Assembly (NCBI RefSeq): GCF_001949145.1
Contig: NW_019091385.1
Location: 2,412,956 to 2,434,481 of the forward strand
Source of the DNA: Acanthaster planci
Lineage: Eukaryota; Echinodermata; Asteroidea; Valvatida; Acanthasteridae
Length of the DNA: 21,526 nt
Reading direction: 5' to 3'
Position numbers and translations under genes: made by a program
In this document: positions 19,508 to 21,526 of the stretch, piece after piece
Layout of the letters: every line of letters starts with the position of its first letter
Numbering within the stretch: the stretch's first letter is position 1
Notes under the pieces: generated by a model
Told to the model about the DNA's origin: nothing
Databases searched by the model: none
Seen by the model: only the letters and a program-made list of their open reading frames with translations

Positions 19508-19724
19508 GATTAAATGTCAACTATGCACACCATACAAGTTAATGGCAAAATCGTTGGCACCCAACAGACTTCCCATCAGTGCGTTTTCAAGACAAGTGTG
19601 GCATTATCAGGGTTCGGGAATAACGGGGAATATTCATGATCATGGAGGTATCATAGATTATGACCCTTGCAGGGATCAGAATCCGTTCGAGGCGATGAAG
19701 ACAATCATAAATAATTTGTTGTAA
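19508..19724 (+). CDS. Candidate terminal exon of an unidentified plus-strand gene
   Basis: After GATATCTTGCAG, one base plus 71 codons run to TAA at 19724. The end reads WHYQGSGITGNIHDHGG, IIDYDPCRDQNPFEAMKTII, NNLL. Mixed polar/hydrophobic composition without low complexity and a tidy amphipathic C-terminus look like real protein. I do not recognise the family. An ATG at 19542 could instead start a 60-residue frame. No upstream exon is firmly attached (18043-18078 is a candidate), so this could be a spurious open frame. Confidence 0.35.
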
Positions 19725-20811
19725 GGTGCCTCTTGGGAAACAAGTGTCCAACTCTCAGTGTATGTTTCCAGTCGAATCGTGATGGTATGGCTGAGAGCCA
19801 GACTTAGTGTTCAATAGCACGTATGAAATTACATTTGTGTGAACAAACGATATCTTGATTTAGCATGTGCATGGAAGATGCGTCTTGGTGCAATTGCTGC
19901 CTTTCCGAAAAAGTACCTCTTTTGAAACAAGGGTTGACATTACCCCCACGATATTAAATTTTTAAGTTGTTTTGATTTAATTTAATATTAAATTTAAATC
20001 TGAGAAGTATTTTTCAAAATTTATATTATTTTGGATCACTTTCATATGTGTATTCTTGTTCTTTGCCACCATCCGCTCTTTAAACTATTTGATACCTTCA
20101 TTTGTGACTAGTTTTAACCTCAAGGTGAAAATTCCCATGTCTGTGGGGAGCGGAGGCGCACGCCCCAGAAATTATGGGATCAGACATCCTGCCAGAACAC
20201 AGTTGTAGCAGAAAGAAGCTTGTGATGATTTGGTGGTAAATTTGTCGACACGGCGACGATTGGGAGTCAGGCTTGCTCGCACGTGACACTGGCACCTCGT
20301 GCTTGATTTGCGCATGCATAAGTTGGTAAACATGTACATGTACAGTGTATGTATGAAGGGTTGTCTTCGCGCTCGGCGAATTATTAGTCGTGACCGGTAG
20401 AGCTCGTTAGTTGGATTAAACGGCCATGCAATGAAACAATAATGATGCAGTCTTTGTAAGTGGGCCTTTGGGTCCCGTTTAAACCCATTTATGATGCCAA
20501 TGTTATCATGTGAAGGGCATCTGCTGGCTTGTGTGTTTTATGCCTATACGTTATTCATGAACAAAAGTGTGGTGTCCCAGGTGAAACCTCATAGTTACAT
20601 CTCTCTCGGCCCCGAAATTGCCAGAGTTATGCGTTACTTATGCTGTCTGTATTTTCTTTACGATTTGTGCGTTGGTCTGTTTGTAGTAGTAGGCCAGCGA
20701 GCACTTTTCACAAAAAAAAGGTTTTTAATATTGCTGTTGTTTTCGGTCGATGGCACTTTGGCGATTTTGTGCCATTTAACGGTACTCTTCTAAAACCATT
20801 GCTTTTCTGGG
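19725..20811. other. Non-coding stretch
   Basis: AT-rich part near 19950-20000 with a 16-bp palindrome AATTTAATATTAAATT. Open frames at 20491-20825 lack family resemblance. No feature recognised. Confidence 0.5.
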
Positions 20812-21175
20812 GTGCACCCTCTTAAATAGACCAAAAATCTGTCCGCTGAGCTCATTAATAGTTATACACTCAAGATATTCTACATTAGAGATGTCCCGAA
20901 AACCACGGAATTGGAAGAAATATGGCACAGAACCTCTGGACTTAAGGATTCCAATCCGAGCAATTTGGATGCAAACGGTCCGAAATTTAAAGTGGCATTA
21001 CATGTATTCAGCTGTTTCATTTGTTTCAAAATGGCCACTTTTCCCAGCTAGGGAAATATCCTTCATTTCAGGGGTGTTCTGCTTTGGGTGAGAATTTCTC
21101 AAAACGTCATTGGTCAACCCACTGGCAAAAATTGAAAGGAAAATGAAAGACGACAGGTTCATCATCATTTTGCTG
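20812..21175 (+). mobile_element. AATTCAAG MITE family, old relic
   Basis: Starts GGGTGCACCCTCTTAAAT and shares ordered blocks with the family: GAGCTCATTAATAGTTA (compare CAGCTCATTAGCATTAA), AAAATGGC, TTTGGGTGAG, CATTGGTCAACCCAC, AAAAATTGAAAGGAAAATGA. Strongly diverged; the far terminus is not recognisable. Confidence 0.5.
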
Positions 21176-21290
21176 TTCAGCCTGAACACGTGTGAGTACT
21201 TTTAAAAGAATTTTGAAGTATAGGGATTTATCATTGTTGTCTATGGGAATTTACTTACTACGGTGCATGGCCGCTATTGCTGTTCGTTAA

Positions 21291-21526
21291 GGGTGCAGAC
21301 CACTAATTCAAGTGAGAATGTTTGACCAGCTCATTAGCATTAAAAGTGCCCCCTTCCACAGTATCTTTTGAAAAAGGAGATTGTTTGGCCCCCAAAATGG
21401 TGAGATTGTGTAAATCGTTGCCAGGATCAACTCCCTGGGTCTTTGAGCTTTCATATGAGAGCAGAATGGCTAAAAACTACGGTTGAAAAATGGTCCTAAG
21501 TGCCCGAGAAAGATGAGGGTTGCCAC
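21291..21526 (-). mobile_element. AATTCAAG MITE family, young copy cut by window end
   Basis: Starts GGGTGCAGACCACTAATTCA directly after TTAA (21287-21290). The 236 bp visible match the reverse complement of 11821-12056 without indels, with about 15 mismatches counted by eye (about 94% identity). The rest lies beyond the right edge. Confidence 0.9.

Noticed and set aside
20491-20825. Overlapping plus-strand frames with hydrophobic stretches
   Set aside because: Two frames are open at once, the hydrophobicity comes from T-rich sequence, and no homology is recognised.
1-21526. Prokaryotic features, CRISPR arrays, tRNA or rRNA genes
   Set aside because: No regular spacer-repeat pattern and no recognisable tRNA or rRNA sequence was noticed. 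Intron-exon structure shows a eukaryotic genome. A covariance-model search was not possible here.

Overview
The window is eukaryotic, almost certainly from a marine invertebrate animal. Long non-coding stretches separate short exons with GT/AG borders, several miniature transposon families are present, and one unresolved base (N) sits at 12176. Intron structure, protein families and an excess of the palindrome TAGGCCTA suggest an invertebrate deuterostome (echinoderm, hemichordate or lancelet). This is an impression, not a proof, and nothing prokaryotic is visible.

Two protein-coding genes can be reconstructed. On the minus strand, seven coding exons between 7734 and 543 encode the first 297 residues of a group II pyridoxal-phosphate (PLP) decarboxylase of the aromatic-L-amino-acid / tyrosine / histidine decarboxylase type. 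All its introns are phase 0. The 3' part, including the PLP-lysine exon, lies beyond the left edge. On the plus strand, three exons (14407-14774, 15370-15474, 15900-16430) encode a DUF1647-type, probable Golgi glycosyltransferase-like protein. A fourth exon at 5477-5561 would supply a start codon and a type II membrane anchor in exactly the right splice phase. If correct, the two genes interlock head to head: the anchor exon lies in intron 1 of the decarboxylase gene, and decarboxylase exon 1 lies in intron 1 of the DUF1647 gene.

The rest is introns, intergenic DNA and repeats. One MITE-like family with ends of the form GGGTGCAG...AATTCAAG has a truncated copy (10710-10990), two adjacent copies in opposite orientation (11572-12056 and 12061-12396, with TCAG at all three junctions), an old relic (20812-21175) and a young copy running off the right edge (21291-21526). 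A Tc1/mariner-like MITE with TA flanks lies in DUF1647 intron 3 (15038-15268). Another roughly 300-bp family has copies at 6467-6790 and 8056-8356. A RecQ-like helicase fragment beside a decayed repeat (9820-10250) is probably a dead mobile-element remnant. Downstream of the DUF1647 gene, a 71-codon open stretch ending at 19724 looks like the last exon of an unidentified gene.

I see no operons, CRISPR arrays, rRNA or tRNA genes. Nothing here amounts to a clearly new biological system. The interlocked gene pair and the doublet transposon insertion are the most distinctive observations.
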